From positions 808,655 to 870,165 of the forward strand of contig NW_003314335.1 in NCBI RefSeq assembly GCF_000143415.4: a DNA stretch of 61,511 bases, read 5' to 3'. Within the stretch, counting starts at the first letter, position 1. Each line of letters begins with the position of its first letter. Shown here piece after piece: positions 32,320 through 43,563 of the stretch. Source of the stretch: Selaginella moellendorffii. Lineage: Eukaryota > Streptophyta > Lycopodiopsida > Selaginellales > Selaginellaceae. The notes beneath the pieces were generated by a model. The model saw only the letters and a list, made by a program, of their open reading frames with translations. It was not told the origin of the DNA and did not search any database. The translations under genes and the position numbers were made by a program.

Positions 32320-33305
32320 TGTTGTAAATATGATTGTAGGTATTAGAAATTACTTGTTGGCTAGTTCTTTGAGATATTCTTCTTTTACTACCATAGTGGT
32401 AGGAGATCGGTATTATTAATTCCCTTTTTAATCCCTCCTGTTCAAGTGTTAGTAAATTGGGTTTAACATCTGTACTTAGCCAAATAAATATAAAGTAGGA
32501 ACTCTTATGTGTGTTTTGTTGAGCATACTTGATGTAGCTCATAGTTCTCTTTTGTTTTGTCTTGCACTGACTTAATAAGAACCCTTGCATATTGAAATTA
32601 GTTCCTCAATATTGTTACATGATAATTTATTATGTCCACCAAACACCTCGCCCCCATATATTGGTTTCGTTTAGTCCTATTGACTATTTATGGAAAGTGT
32701 CTAGACATATTTACGGAATGTAGTGATTGTTATGAATGCGATGGTGTTGTTTTTGCTTCCAGATTCGCAATCTAGCACCATTCTATGTTTAGTAAGTTTT
32801 TATGATTATCCTAGATAGTGGGTAAGTTAGGCATGGTTGACCAACCTAAGGCATAGTCTAGTTCTCATTTGCGTGTTTGTCTTTATTTTGTGTTTGGTTT
32901 GGGTTTAAGCCCAAGCTTAATACCATGCTAGTTGATAGAGTATCCATATTCTCACGTTAGGCCATCAATATACTAAAATAGCGTCAAATTCCATTTGGCT
33001 TCATTTTGAATGCTGATCCTGACATTGGGATGCTAAAATCTCTAAAGTTGTTCTAAGTTGCTTTATGCTATTGTCCTTTTGCTCCTTGGGCTATATACTT
33101 AGAAGTTGTTCTATACTCCACTTCTTTTACTTCTTGGCTCTATACTTATGAGTTTGGCTCTGCCCCTTCATTTAGTGGACCAAGGCCTTGAAACTCACTC
33201 TACTCCCCTAAGATATGTAGCACGTGGCATGTGGCATGTAAAGGGTTATGGCTACCTTAGTGGTTTACCATAAGATAACAAAGGGTGAAAACTATATGTG
33301 CTACA
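32320..33305 (+). repeat. Decayed LTR of an older host copy of the outer family
   Basis: The order of motifs follows the young LTR at 34344-35467 from its first bases (tgttgtaaatatgattgtagg versus tgtcgcgaatgtgacttcggg) to its end (gtgctaca versus gtgcactaca). Substitutions are overwhelmingly CG-to-TG/CA transitions, as expected for long-methylated DNA. A mutated primer-binding site (tttagtatcaaaag) follows at 33306. Confidence 0.85.
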
Positions 33306-34343
33306 TTTAGTATCAAAAGATATGTTTCAACGAGTACTATCTAATGAGATTTGGCAATTAATCTTATTGAATACGTGGAGATGAAAATAATGCATATTTG
33401 CGTATTATGACTTCACATTCATTTCTTGGGTATGGATTTTGGTTATATTTTTATACTAAATTGTATGAGCTTTTGCTTGGACCCATAGAATGGATGTGAG
33501 ATGTTTTGTTTGCATGAGTTTGCACTTGGGCTCGTGAGTGAAACACATTAGCAACTTGAGGTTACACTTTAAGTTGGTAGAATTAATATTAACCTATCGT
33601 TGGTTACCATGAGTTGTTCTATGTACTATGGGTAAAAGTAAACCTTCCTTGGGTTTGCTATGAGTGGCAAATAAGCTAGTTCATAGCTATTTAGCACAAC
33701 ATTAGTGGATCCTTCCTAAGTATGATTATAAGTGGATTAGTCAAGACTATAGTCTATTGATTTAAGTAATCATTAATATGCTCTCTCATAAATTTTTCTT
33801 AGATTGAACTGAAGGCAATATAAACGCAAGCTTGAGGTTTAGTCAAGATGAAACTGAAAAAAGAGTCATTAGGGATGAAGGATCAAGAATTTTAATTATC
33901 TACTCTCTCTTGAGAGATGATTTGCAATGAGGTGTTAAATCATTGCTTGTGTTCATGTCATGCAATTAAGAGTCCCTATCTTGATGCATATTAGTTATGT
34001 TGGTCTTATAAGTGGTGAGTTATGGGATGAAAAGTAGTAAAATGCTAAACCATTTTATCTATACTTGCTATTAAGCCTTTGGGTTATAATGCTCAATTGT
34101 TTTTAGGAGAACCTTGCTATTGCTCTTTAAGTAACTTGGTGTTAGATTATTTTTGAGTTTAGTCAAAAAGAAAATAGTATAAGTTTGTCTATGTTGTGAA
34201 TAAAGTTAGTGGTGTTAAGTTTTATAAATCTTTATCAGTGGGGTGTGGCATTTATGTTGCATTTTGTTGAATCAAGTTGACACTTCATACTCACATAAAC
34301 CTTTATATTAATGATATGGGCATTGCTTGTGGTGTTGCTCAAT
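33306..34343 (+). mobile_element. Internal region of the older copy, left part
   Basis: Colinear with 35468-36297 plus 49259-49490 of the younger element: tttcaacgagtactatctaatgagat, later aaccttgctattgctctttaag and gtggggtgtggcatttatgttgc. It stops at the TCAAT target site where the young element is inserted, and resumes at 54550. No coding capacity is seen. Confidence 0.85.
34339..34343. other. Target-site duplication TCAAT, left (outer element)
   Basis: The five bases before the outer 5' LTR are TCAAT; the same five follow the 3' LTR at 54550-54554. A perfect 5-bp duplication is the signature of LTR-element integrase and fixes the element borders. Confidence 0.95.
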
Positions 34344-35467
34344 TGTCGCGAATGTGACTTCGGGTATCGAAAGTTATCTGTCGGCTAGTCCTTACGGACA
34401 CTCTTACCTTACTGCCACGATGGCAGGAGGTCGGTATTGCTGGTTCCCTTTATTAGCCCCTCTTGTTCAAGTGTTAGTTTACTGGGCTTAGCATCTGTAC
34501 TTAGCCAGATGGACATAAGATAGGAACTCCTATGTGTTTCTAGTTGAGCATACTCGGCCTGGCTCTTAGTTCTCTTTTGCTCTGTCTTGCACTGGCTTGG
34601 CAAGAACTCTCGTGTATTGAGATTAGTCCCTCAATATCACTGGATGATAGCTTACCGTGTCTGCCAAACACCCTCGCTATCATGCCCTTTGTGTTAGTCT
34701 CATTTCGGTCCCAAATGCTAATTATGGAAAGTATCCAGATTTGCTCATTTGGCATATCTACGGAATGTAGAGGGTGGCCTGAACACAATGGTGTTCGTCC
34801 CATGTCCAAATTCACAATCTAGGGACATTCCATATTTAGTAAGTTTCGAGCTTGTCCCAGAGACTAACTCTTGATACTAAGGGAGGCTTGGGGTGAAAGC
34901 CCAAAGCGTGTGTTCCTCAAGGGGGGGGGGGGGGTTCCAAATGTATAGTAGGGATAGTGGGTAGGTTGGGCATGGCTGACCAACCTGAGGCATAGTCTAG
35001 CTCCCGCTTGCGTGCCTGTCCTTGTTCTGCGTCCGGCTTGGGTCTAAGCCCAAGTTCCATTCCATGCTAGTTGGTGGAGTACCCATATCCTCACGTTAGG
35101 CCACCGGTATGCCAAAATAGCGCCAGACTCCGTTTGGCTCCGTTTTGTGTGCTGGTCCTGGCATTGGGATGCTAGTTACTCTAGGACTGTTCCAAGTCGC
35201 TCCGGGCTCCTGTCCCTTCGCTCCTTGGGCTTTATGCTAGGGAGTTGCTCCGTGGTTCGGTTCCATCACTCCTTGGCTCCACACTTGGGAGTTTGGCACC
35301 GTTCCTTCGTTCAGTGGCCCAAGGCCCTGAACCTCGGGTTCCTATGGACACGTGGCATGGACACGTGGCATCTGTCACGTGGCACAAAGAGGGTTTAGGT
35401 ACCGCTTCATGGTGTTATCCTATGGTAAATCACCATAGGATAAAGGGTCAAAACCACGTGCACTACA
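34344..35467 (+). repeat. Outer element 5' LTR
   Basis: 1124 bp, from tgtcgcgaatg to cactaca. It is highly similar to 53410-54549. Near its middle it has a G run (34920-34934) inside the module gtgaaagcccaaagcg...tatagtaggga, which is shared with the two inner families. Length differences from the 3' LTR come from that G run and an extra cgtggcat-type repeat near the end of the 3' copy. Confidence 0.95.
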
Positions 35468-35469
35468 TT

Positions 35470-35480
35470 TGGTATCAGAG
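35470..35480 (+). promoter_or_regulatory. Primer-binding site (initiator tRNA-Met), outer element
   Basis: tggtatcagag begins two bases after the 5' LTR and is complementary to the 3' end of plant initiator tRNA-Met, the usual primer for plant LTR elements. This sets the element's plus orientation. Confidence 0.9.
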
Positions 35481-36292
35481 AATGAGTCTCAGCGAGTACT
35501 ATTCAATGAGATTGGGCAACTAGTCTCATTGCATACGCAGAGATGAAAACGATGATCCGAGTGGGTACACATTTGGGTGCAAAGGCTTCGCAATTGGTTC
35601 CTTGGGTATGGATATTGTTACCTTATTGTACCTTATGATGTGAGCTTGCGCTTGGGCTCATAGGATGGATTGGAGATGTTCCGTTTGCACGAGTTTGAGT
35701 TTGGGCTCGTGAGTGAGGCACATTAGCAATTCAAGGTTGCACTTTGAGTTAGCAGGATTAATGTTAGCCTATCAGTGGTTCCATGAGTTGTTCCTTGTAC
35801 CATGGGTGAAAAGCAAACTTCCTTGGGTTGCTATGAGTGGCAAATAGGCTGGTCCGTAGCTGTTTAGCACGGTACTAGTGGATCCTTCCTAGGCATGATT
35901 ATAAGTGGATCAATCAAGACTATAGAATTAGTCTATTGGTTCAAGTAGTCATGGCCGTGCTCTCTCATAAACTTTTCTTCGATTGAACTGAAGGCAGTGT
36001 GAAAGTAAGCTTGAGGTTTGGTCAAAGATGAGATCGAAAAGAGAGTCATCGGGGACAAAGGATCAAACACGTAAATCATTTTCTCTTCTCGGAGAGATGA
36101 TTCGCAATGAGGTGCTAACTCATTGCTCGTGTTTGCATCATGCAATCAAGAGTCCCTACCTTGATGCATGTTGGAAATGATAGTCTTACAAATAGTGAGT
36201 TGTGGGATGGATAGTGGTGAAACGCTAAACCATTTTGTCTAAGCTTGCTATTGGAAGACTTGGGTTGCAATACTCAATTCTTTTCCGGGGAA

Positions 36293-36297
36293 CCTTG
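36293..36297. other. Target-site duplication CCTTG, left (middle element)
   Basis: CCTTG precedes the left LTR of the middle element and recurs at 49259-49263 after the right LTR. The rejoined host sequence (accttgctattgc) matches the uninterrupted older copy near 34111, which confirms the insertion point. Confidence 0.95.
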
Positions 36298-38109
36298 TGT
36301 AAGCGACTAATTTTTCCATTTTACTTTAGTCACTTAACCACACCTCCGACCACTTGGAGGAGTCTCATTCACCACCTCCACAAGTCCCAGTTAGGACTTG
36401 GGGCTTGCTAGCCCCGAGAATGGCATCCATGCCACTCAACCTTTGCACTTGGTCTAAGTGCTCCACGTGTCCGATCCCATGATCGACACCCCAAGGTACC
36501 ACCGACATATCGGCCCGTTACGCTGAGGCCATGCCTATTCACCTTGGTCACACCGGTAGTCCAACACCACCTACATTGCAATCCTGTCTCTCATAGACTG
36601 GGCCATCCATCGATGAGTGATCATCCCAGATCCACTCCTTAGCATCCTTAGGATGCTCCTAGACTTAGGGAATAACCTTCCCCAATATCTCTTCCCCGGT
36701 CCCACTAAGTCCCTCTCTGTCGATGGCCGTGTTCACCAACACTGCCACTAGATCAAAGCCCGCAGGCCCGAGCTCTAAGTCCAACTGTCCTCTGGGACTT
36801 CCTCATTGGGTGACCGTGTCCTTTGTCACCACACCAGAGGGCCACTCCTCTTCCTTTCCACAGTCTGGGACTTTGGGACAACATTTCGGAACACCGTGGC
36901 CTTACGCAAGCCTCATGGGTACTTTCCCCGCCTTTCGCCTTTAGGTGCTCTAGCCATGGGCCTAGAGCAAGGTTCCGTTGAGCCACGATAGGTATCCAAG
37001 TAGGTAGTGCCACCCACACTTGGACTGGGAGCATCGGCCAGTCGATCTCCCGGGGGAACTAGAGCTGGCTCTTGAACACTTCACCAAGCTACCCCGCTTG
37101 TCGGTCCGTGTTCACTCTAGTCTTGGACTTCCCAGTGGGCAGCTCATCACCCAACACTGGGTCCGGCCTTCCTGGGCCAAACTGGCCTTTCCTGGCCAAA
37201 CTGGCTCCACTGCAGTCCTCCCCCTACTATACTTTTGGAGCTCACCAAACCCCCCAGGGTCTGGGAGACGAACGCTTTGGGCTTTCACCCTCTCAGGCTC
37301 GGACTCGGACTCGGACTCGGACTCGGACTCGGACTTGGACTTGGACTCGGACTCGGACTCGGACTCGGCCTCAGTCTCGGCCTCGGCCTCGGTCTCGGTC
37401 TCGGTCTTGGTCCCGATCTCGGTCTTGGTCTCGGTCCCGTCTCGGTCTTGGTCCCGGTCTTGACTTCGAGCTCCATCTCGGGTCCATCTTGGACTCCATC
37501 TTGGACTCCACCTTGGACTCCATCTCGGGTCCTTCTCGGACTCCATCTCGGACTCCATCTCGGGTCCATCTCGGGTCCCATATCGGGTCCATCTCGGGTC
37601 CATCTCGGGTCCATCTCGGACTCCATCTCGGGTCCATCTCGGACTCCATCTCGGACTCCATCTCGGACTCTATCTCGGGTCCATCTCGGGTCCACCTCGG
37701 ACGCCATCTCGGACTCCATCCCGGGTCCACCTCGGACTCCATGTCGGACTCCATCTCGGACTCCATCTCGGACTCTATCTTGGGTCCATCTTGGGTCCAC
37801 CTCGGACTCCACCTCGGACTCCATCTCGGGGTCCTTCTCGGACTCCACCTTGGACCCCAACTCGAGTCCATCTCGGACACTTCCACGTGTCATGTGTTGG
37901 TCCTTTCGGGTCCCTTTTTGGAGCCTCGCTTATTGCTCTCTTTGTGCTTGTTCATCGAGCACTTCGTTGGGAGTTCCACTCCCGCTCTCGACCTTTCAAG
38001 TTAGGGCTTTTAGTCCAAACGTGTTATGCTCGTTTGGTTTTCACTTTGGCCACCACCAAATGGCACCCTTCCGGCTCCACTTTGGGGCCTAGGGATTTTG
38101 TGTCTCACA
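36298..38109 (-). repeat. Middle element left LTR (3' LTR in element sense)
   Basis: 1812 bp. About a third (37295-37880) is a degenerate hexamer array based on ggactc/gggtcc, which gives long but meaningless repetitive frames on both strands. Compared with 47412-49258 it differs by many substitutions and array-length changes, so this insertion is older than the innermost one. Confidence 0.93.
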
Positions 38110-39472
38110 ACTCCACCACCCATAAACGAAGTTTGATGTCCTCATCAAAAGGTAAACCCTTTCATAAAGTAACACCCGCATGTGTTACCATTTCCATCCT
38201 TGGCACCCAGCCAATATCTATCTATGGTTTGACACCAAAGGCTCACCATGCCTTGTCCATCCTCTAAGGAGCATAGCCTCTCCAACTTAGAGGCTCATTT
38301 GACCACTTGTGGTGGTTCTCTCCTTTTATTGGTTTAGTTCTCACTAAACCTGTTAGAGACACCTTCTCTAACTCGATCCCACTACTCGTTCTCAAGTGGT
38401 CTCACTTTCCAGCGCTATAACCCTTGTGCTTTGGAACTTTTAATTCTGACTTCTCGAAGTCAATTTCCTAGGTGTCTCCGACACCTTGCATTGCACATAT
38501 TGTGCAACTCCACTTCCTCATCCTAGGAAGTTCTCCACTTGAGGGCACCATCATCCTTTGTTCGATTTCATGCCATCTTTGGCACTGAGTTCCAGTTATC
38601 ATATTTTGTGCTAGGGCTGTCCACAGCCCTATCTTTTGGCTACTTTGCCGCTCCTTCACTTAGAGCTTTCACTTCGCCAAATTGGAGCACTTAGGAATCC
38701 ATCCTTGGAAGTCCACTTCCTTTCCCACAAGCCGTTAGCATCAAACACATTAGTGTTCCTTGGCTAACTTTGCCATTTGGATCCCTTCCATTAAATTCCA
38801 TGGCCCAAACTTGGCCACTAGTCCTTTGCTCCTATCCTTGATTATTGCACCCAGCAACATAGGATCGCTACCTCCATTTTTGAGGTATCCTTTCGGTTCC
38901 ATAGCAAAGACTCTTCTTTTCCAAGTCTGGAGGTTGTTCACCCCTAGTATGTCTCTTTAGCATCTTCTGCTATGGGCTCTATCCACGGCCCAACTTCGTG
39001 ACCCTCCCATGGGTCTCTTATAGAGACTACCTTCCTCGGACTCACTATGCCATCGCACGGACATAGTTTACTTCCCTTAGGTGCTTGTCCCACTTGGTTA
39101 TCATGACCAAGCCACACCACCTTAAACAGTTCAATTTCAACATTTTGAACCAGGAACTTCATTCCTTAGCCAACCAAGGACCTTGTTCTTATTTGGCCAT
39201 AAGATCACCTAGTGATCTCACTTTGGCACCTTAACAGAGTTGCCAAGAGGTACTTGGTCTTCTAGACCTTCAAGTTGTTGACTATAACCCCGGGGGCATC
39301 CCCCACACTTGGCGGTGCACCCAAGCCAGCCCTTACGGCCAAGGGTTCATAGCAACTAAGATTAGGTGTCCCCATCTCACTCACCACGTCCTTGGTGCCA
39401 CTTGCACCAAAGCGTTCAAGTTAGATATGCCGAGCTTTCACACTAAGCAATCTAACCATGCATCACGACTCC

Positions 39473-39477
39473 GAGGC
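39473..39477. other. Target-site duplication GAGGC, left (inner element)
   Basis: GAGGC occurs directly before the inner 5' LTR and directly after its 3' LTR (44712-44716). Confidence 0.95.
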
Positions 39478-40625
39478 TGTAAGGAACCAACTCGCCGAGG
39501 TGTCGTAGGCTAAGGGAACCCCGAAAGCATGACCAAAATGACAAGGAGTTCATCGGATGGGACCAAGTCAAAGATCGAGTCCAAGACCGACTCTAGGACC
39601 GAGTTCGAGATAGAGTCCGGAATCGAGTCCAAGACCGACTCGGGGACCGAGTTCGAGTCCGAGTTCGAGACCGAGTTCAAGACGGAGTCCGAGATCCGAA
39701 ATCAGGTCCGAGACCGAGTCCGAAGTCGAGTCCGAGGTCGGGCCCGAGATCGGGTCCGAGATCGAGTCCGCGATCGAGTCCGAGACCGAATCCGAAGTCG
39801 GATCCGAAATCGGATCCGAGATCGAGCCAGAGACTAAGTCCAAATACTAATACGGGTCAAGGGGTGAAAGCCCAAAGCGTGCGTCCCCCAGGGGGGGGGG
39901 GCTGCAGGGGGTTCCAAAAGTATAGTAGGGATAGTGAGGTCCAGGAACCAGTTTAGAAGGGACTCTCCAGTGGGGCTCCCAACCTGACTTGAGGTTGGGA
40001 CTGGGACCGAGGGGCCTTGGGTGGGAGTGAGCATGGACTTGGTTGGTGCCGGAGGGGCCATCCAAGGAAGTGCTCAAGAGCAGCTCCCACTCCCGAAAGG
40101 GAAACCGATTGCGGTGCTCCCGGCTCATGTGGAGTGGTGCCCCACTTGAGTACCATGCGGCTCATTGGTCCTCGCCCTTCCTAGGGGCTTGGGCCTTCCT
40201 TCGGGATGGAAGTGGGGGGTGAGAGGTACCCATACCGGGCCGTTAGGCCACGGTGTTTCGCCCCGGCGTCCCGAAGCAAGTGTTGCACTCAAGACTTGGG
40301 ATTTAGAGGGTCCCATGATCAAGTCTTGTGGTACCAAGGGATGTTAGGAACCTGGAAGCTTGGTGTGCTTGGCTGCTTGTGCTTGCGGGGAGTGTAGCCG
40401 AACCTTAAGTCCAGTCTAACCCGGGGAGGGGGATTGGGAGTGATTTGGGAATCCGTGGAAGGATGGCTAACACTCCGTTGCTCGTGCAGTGAGTAGCTGA
40501 AACCAAGTAGGAGTTGGTACCATAGGCGAGAACCTTGGCAAAGGGACTTAGCAAAAGCCAAGGCAGTGTTGGACGGATAAACGAGGTAAGCTGGCAAATT
40601 GGAAAGGAAAAATTTGTGGCTTACA
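39478..40625 (+). repeat. Inner element 5' LTR
   Basis: Runs from tgtaaggaacc to gtggcttaca. It contains a gagtcc/gagacc-type hexamer array (39555-39842) and then the shared module (39861-39937). The other copy is 43564-44711; the visible differences include one c/a change in the ttgaggttggg region and two a/g changes in the hexamer array. Confidence 0.95.
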
Positions 40626-40628
40626 ATT

Positions 40629-40640
40629 TGGTATCGGAGC
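40629..40640 (+). promoter_or_regulatory. Primer-binding site, inner element
   Basis: tggtatcggagc lies three bases after the 5' LTR. It is one base different from the common plant initiator tRNA-Met site (tggtatcagagc), and the middle element uses the same variant. Confidence 0.85.
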
Positions 40641-43157
40641 TTTGAGTTTTTGGTGATGCCCTTTGGGCTGTGCAATGCGCCGGCAACGTTTTCGGCGTTG
40701 ATGAACCACATCTTTGTACCCTATCTGGATCGCTTCGTGGTCGTCTATATTGACGACATCCTGATCTATAGCGAGACGCTAGAGGAGCATGCCGAACACT
40801 TGGCGAAGGTGTTTGAGAAACTAAGGGAACACAAACTGTATGCTAAAGAGAGCAAATGTGACTTTGCTCAACAAGAGGTAAAGTTTCTCGGGCATGTGGT
40901 GGGCCAGGACGGGCTCAAGGTGGACCCGGAGAAGGTCCAAGCGATCCAGGAATGGGAACGACCATCGAATGTACATGAGTTGAGGGCGTTCCTGGGGCTA
41001 TGCAACTACTATCGAAAGTTTATCAGACACTATTCGAGAGTAGCCCTGCCCTTAACGGACCAAACAGGAAAAGGGAAGATGGTATGGACAGCGGAATGCG
41101 AGGCAGCATTCGTCCACCTCAAAGGGAAGTTGAGGAAGGCTCCGGTGTTAGCCTTACCAGACTTTGGTAAAGACTTTGAGGTAGACACGGATGCTTCGGA
41201 CTTTGCGTTGGGCGCAGTTTTGAAGCAAGACAACCATCCAGTAGCGTTCTTCTCGAAGAAGCTGGACAAGGCTCAACGGAAGTGGCCTGCCCACGAGAAG
41301 GAATTGTTTGCAGTGGTCAAGGCACTCAAGGAGTGGCGACACTACCTTGGGAGACACTTCAAGGTTTACACGGACAATGTGGCAACGAAACACTTCTTGT
41401 CACAGCCCGACCTAAGGGGAAAACAAGGTCGGTGGGCCAATGCTTTGGCCGAGTTTGATTGCGAGATCCTGTACAAGCCTGGGAAGAGCAACATCGTGGC
41501 AGATGCGCTCAGTCGAAAAGCGAGCTTGAAGTTGGCGATATCTAGCGCAACAGCAACCTTTTGGGACGATGTGCGGACCGCATACGAGAGTGATGGTCTA
41601 GCACAAGAAGTGTTGCTGAGGAATCTGGAGGCGCGGGAAGCTCACCAGAGAGGTGAGCTGCCAACGGAAGAGAAAACGGGCTATGCGGAACGCAATGGAC
41701 TCATATATTACAAGCAAATGAGGGTGTATGTTCCAGAAGGGGAACTAAGGAAGGTAGCCTTGGAAGAGTGTCATGACGGACCTCTCGCGGGACACGGCGG
41801 AGTGCCCAAGACGATGGGCTTACTCAAAAGGAAGTATCACTGGCCAGATATGGCTAAGGACGTCCAAGACTATGTAAAGACATGTCCAACATGTCAGCAG
41901 GTCAAAGCCGTGACGAAGGCTAGTGGGGGCTTGTTGCAAAGCATCCCCATTCCAGATCGTCCGTGGAAATGTCTCACGATGGACTTCATCACGGGACTAC
42001 CCCCAAGCGAGGGGTTCGATGCGATATTCGTGGTGGTGGACCGATTTTCAAAGATGGCACATTTCATACCCACCACAACGGATGTGGATGCGGAAGGTGT
42101 GGCGAAGCTGTTCTTCGAACAAGTGGTTCGAGTGCGGGGAAGGCCGGAAGAGATTATCTCAGATCGAGATAAGATCTTCACCAGTAGGTTCTGGAGGACA
42201 CTCCTAGAACAGTATCGCACCAAGTTGAAATTCAGCACGGCCTATCACCCACAGACAGGTAATGGGTATTGAGTCAAGATTGATGGCACTAACACTTCTT
42301 GACAGACGGACAAACGGAAAGGGTGAATAGGCAGCTGGAGGATTATTTGCGATGCTATGTCTCGGGAGACCAGACCGACTGGGTAAGTCATTTGGGACTT
42401 GCGGAAATGTGTTATAACAACTCACCACATTCGAGCATCGGGGTGAGTCCATGGGAAGTCATCAATGGGCGAGCTATTGAAGGTCCTGTGGAACTCGGCG
42501 TGGCCGAGTATCATGGAGAGTTACCCGCAGTGGAGGCATTCACGGCGGAAAGACTCAACATTTGGAATCTAGTGAGGGATTCCTTGGAACGAGCTCAACA
42601 AAGGCAAACCAAGTACGCGAACCTAAAGCGCCGGGATGTAGAGTTCCAAGCTGGGGAGAAGGTGTGGCTGAACACCAAGAACCTTAGGCTACCAAGTGGG
42701 ATCAGCCGAAAGTTGACCCAAAGGTAAAAATGCATGTATTCCTGTAAATGAATTGATCTTGAGTTCCTTAAGCAGGTTCGCGGGGCCTTACGAGATTGAG
42801 GCACGAATCGGTAAAGTGGCTTACCGACTCCGACTTCCTCGAGAGATGGGGAAGATGCACCCAGTGTTCCATGTGAACTTACTCAAGCCGTACTTTGAGG
42901 ATCCGCTTCGCAAGGACCAAGTAAGACCTTTACCTGAGGTTATCCAAGGGGAAGAGGAATACGAAGTCGAGGCCATCCTCAATGCGCGCAAGAGCAAGCG
43001 ACAAGGACGCGAGGTGAGAGAGTTCCATGTGAAGTGGAAAGGATTTCCACACTGCGAAGCAACATGGGAACCGGAGGAGAACCTAGCGAACGCGCGAGAT
43101 CTAGTGGAGGAATTTCTGCAAGGCAGAACTCTATGTACTTATGCAAAGTTCAATTAA
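40641..43157 (+). CDS. pol: Truncated chromovirus pol: RT palm, RNase H, integrase, chromodomain
   Basis: Three segments, 40641-42258, 42306-42723 and 42776-43157, join in frame to about 805 residues ending at TAA. The frame is already open at the PBS; the first ATG is 40656. Domains in order: RT palm and thumb with the catalytic YIDD (near 40750), RNase H ([27 protein letters not shown]), integrase zinc finger (H..H..CPTCQQ), DDE core ([21 protein letters not shown] then GQTERVNR) and a C-terminal chromodomain ([21 protein letters not shown]) of the kind that guides chromoviruses to heterochromatin. The interruptions at 42259-42305 and 42724-42775 have GT...AG borders and look like short host introns. 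Gag, protease and the N-terminal RT are missing, so it is not autonomous. Confidence 0.88.
42259..42305 (+). other. Putative 47-bp intron in pol
   Basis: Begins gtaatggg, has a ctaac branch-point-like motif 19 bases before the end, and ends ttgacag. Removal restores the conserved HPQTDGQTER integrase motif exactly. Confidence 0.7.
42724..42775 (+). other. Putative 52-bp intron in pol
   Basis: Begins gtaaaaat and ends ttaagcag. Removal restores the reading through [11 protein letters not shown] at the start of the integrase C-terminal domain. Size and borders match introns of the host genes in this window. Confidence 0.7.
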
Positions 43158-43563
43158 AAATATATCAATTTGCAAAGTTGAGCAAGTGGCATATGTTGGG
43201 ACCCGAAGGCGCGCCGAAGGTGAGCTAATTAGCATGGGTTAGCTAGGTCGACCAGGCGTAAGGAGCTACGCCCGACTCCCTGCGGGGATGTCGAATCCGT
43301 AGACGTATTCTACGGAGGTTGGGTTTGAGTCCCAACCCCCTAGTAAAGCAAGGCTGGGTTCAAGTCCCGACCCCATACTAGGGCGTGGTGAGGGGTGGAG
43401 TATAGGGACACCTATATTCCGTTGTCATGAGCTCTTGGCCGGGGAGGCTAACTTAGGCACACCGCTAAGTGGGGGGATGCCCCCGGAGACATGGTCAACA
43501 AGTCGTAGGATAAAAAAGAGACGTTCGATGTGGGCATCGAACTTCTTCTATGGGTGGTGGAGT

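Noticed and set aside
35147-35523. Short frames inside the outer LTRs (also near 34544 and 53610)
   Set aside because: They appear at the same place in both LTRs because the LTRs are copies; no motif supports a protein.
37020-38092. Long frames of RT/SD/LG dipeptide repeats on both strands (also 48134-49281, 39529-39843, 43615-43929)
   Set aside because: They come from the degenerate hexamer arrays in the LTRs. All six frames are open because the repeat lacks stop codons; the composition is not that of a real protein.
38110-39477. Minus-strand frames in the middle element as possible gag remnants
   Set aside because: Frames are below about 75 residues and lack a CCHC zinc knuckle or any pol motif.
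39555-39842. Hexamer arrays considered as CRISPR or satellite clusters
   Set aside because: The units are 6 bp without unique spacers and lie inside LTRs of defined elements, in a plant genome.
42259-42305. A programmed frameshift instead of an intron in pol
   Set aside because: The gap is 47 bp with stop codons and splice-like borders; a frameshift would not remove the inserted bases from the conserved integrase motif. Not fully excluded without RNA data.
43316-43375. tRNA genes
   Set aside because: Only T-arm-like hairpins are visible; no acceptor stem, D-arm or anticodon arm could be placed around them.
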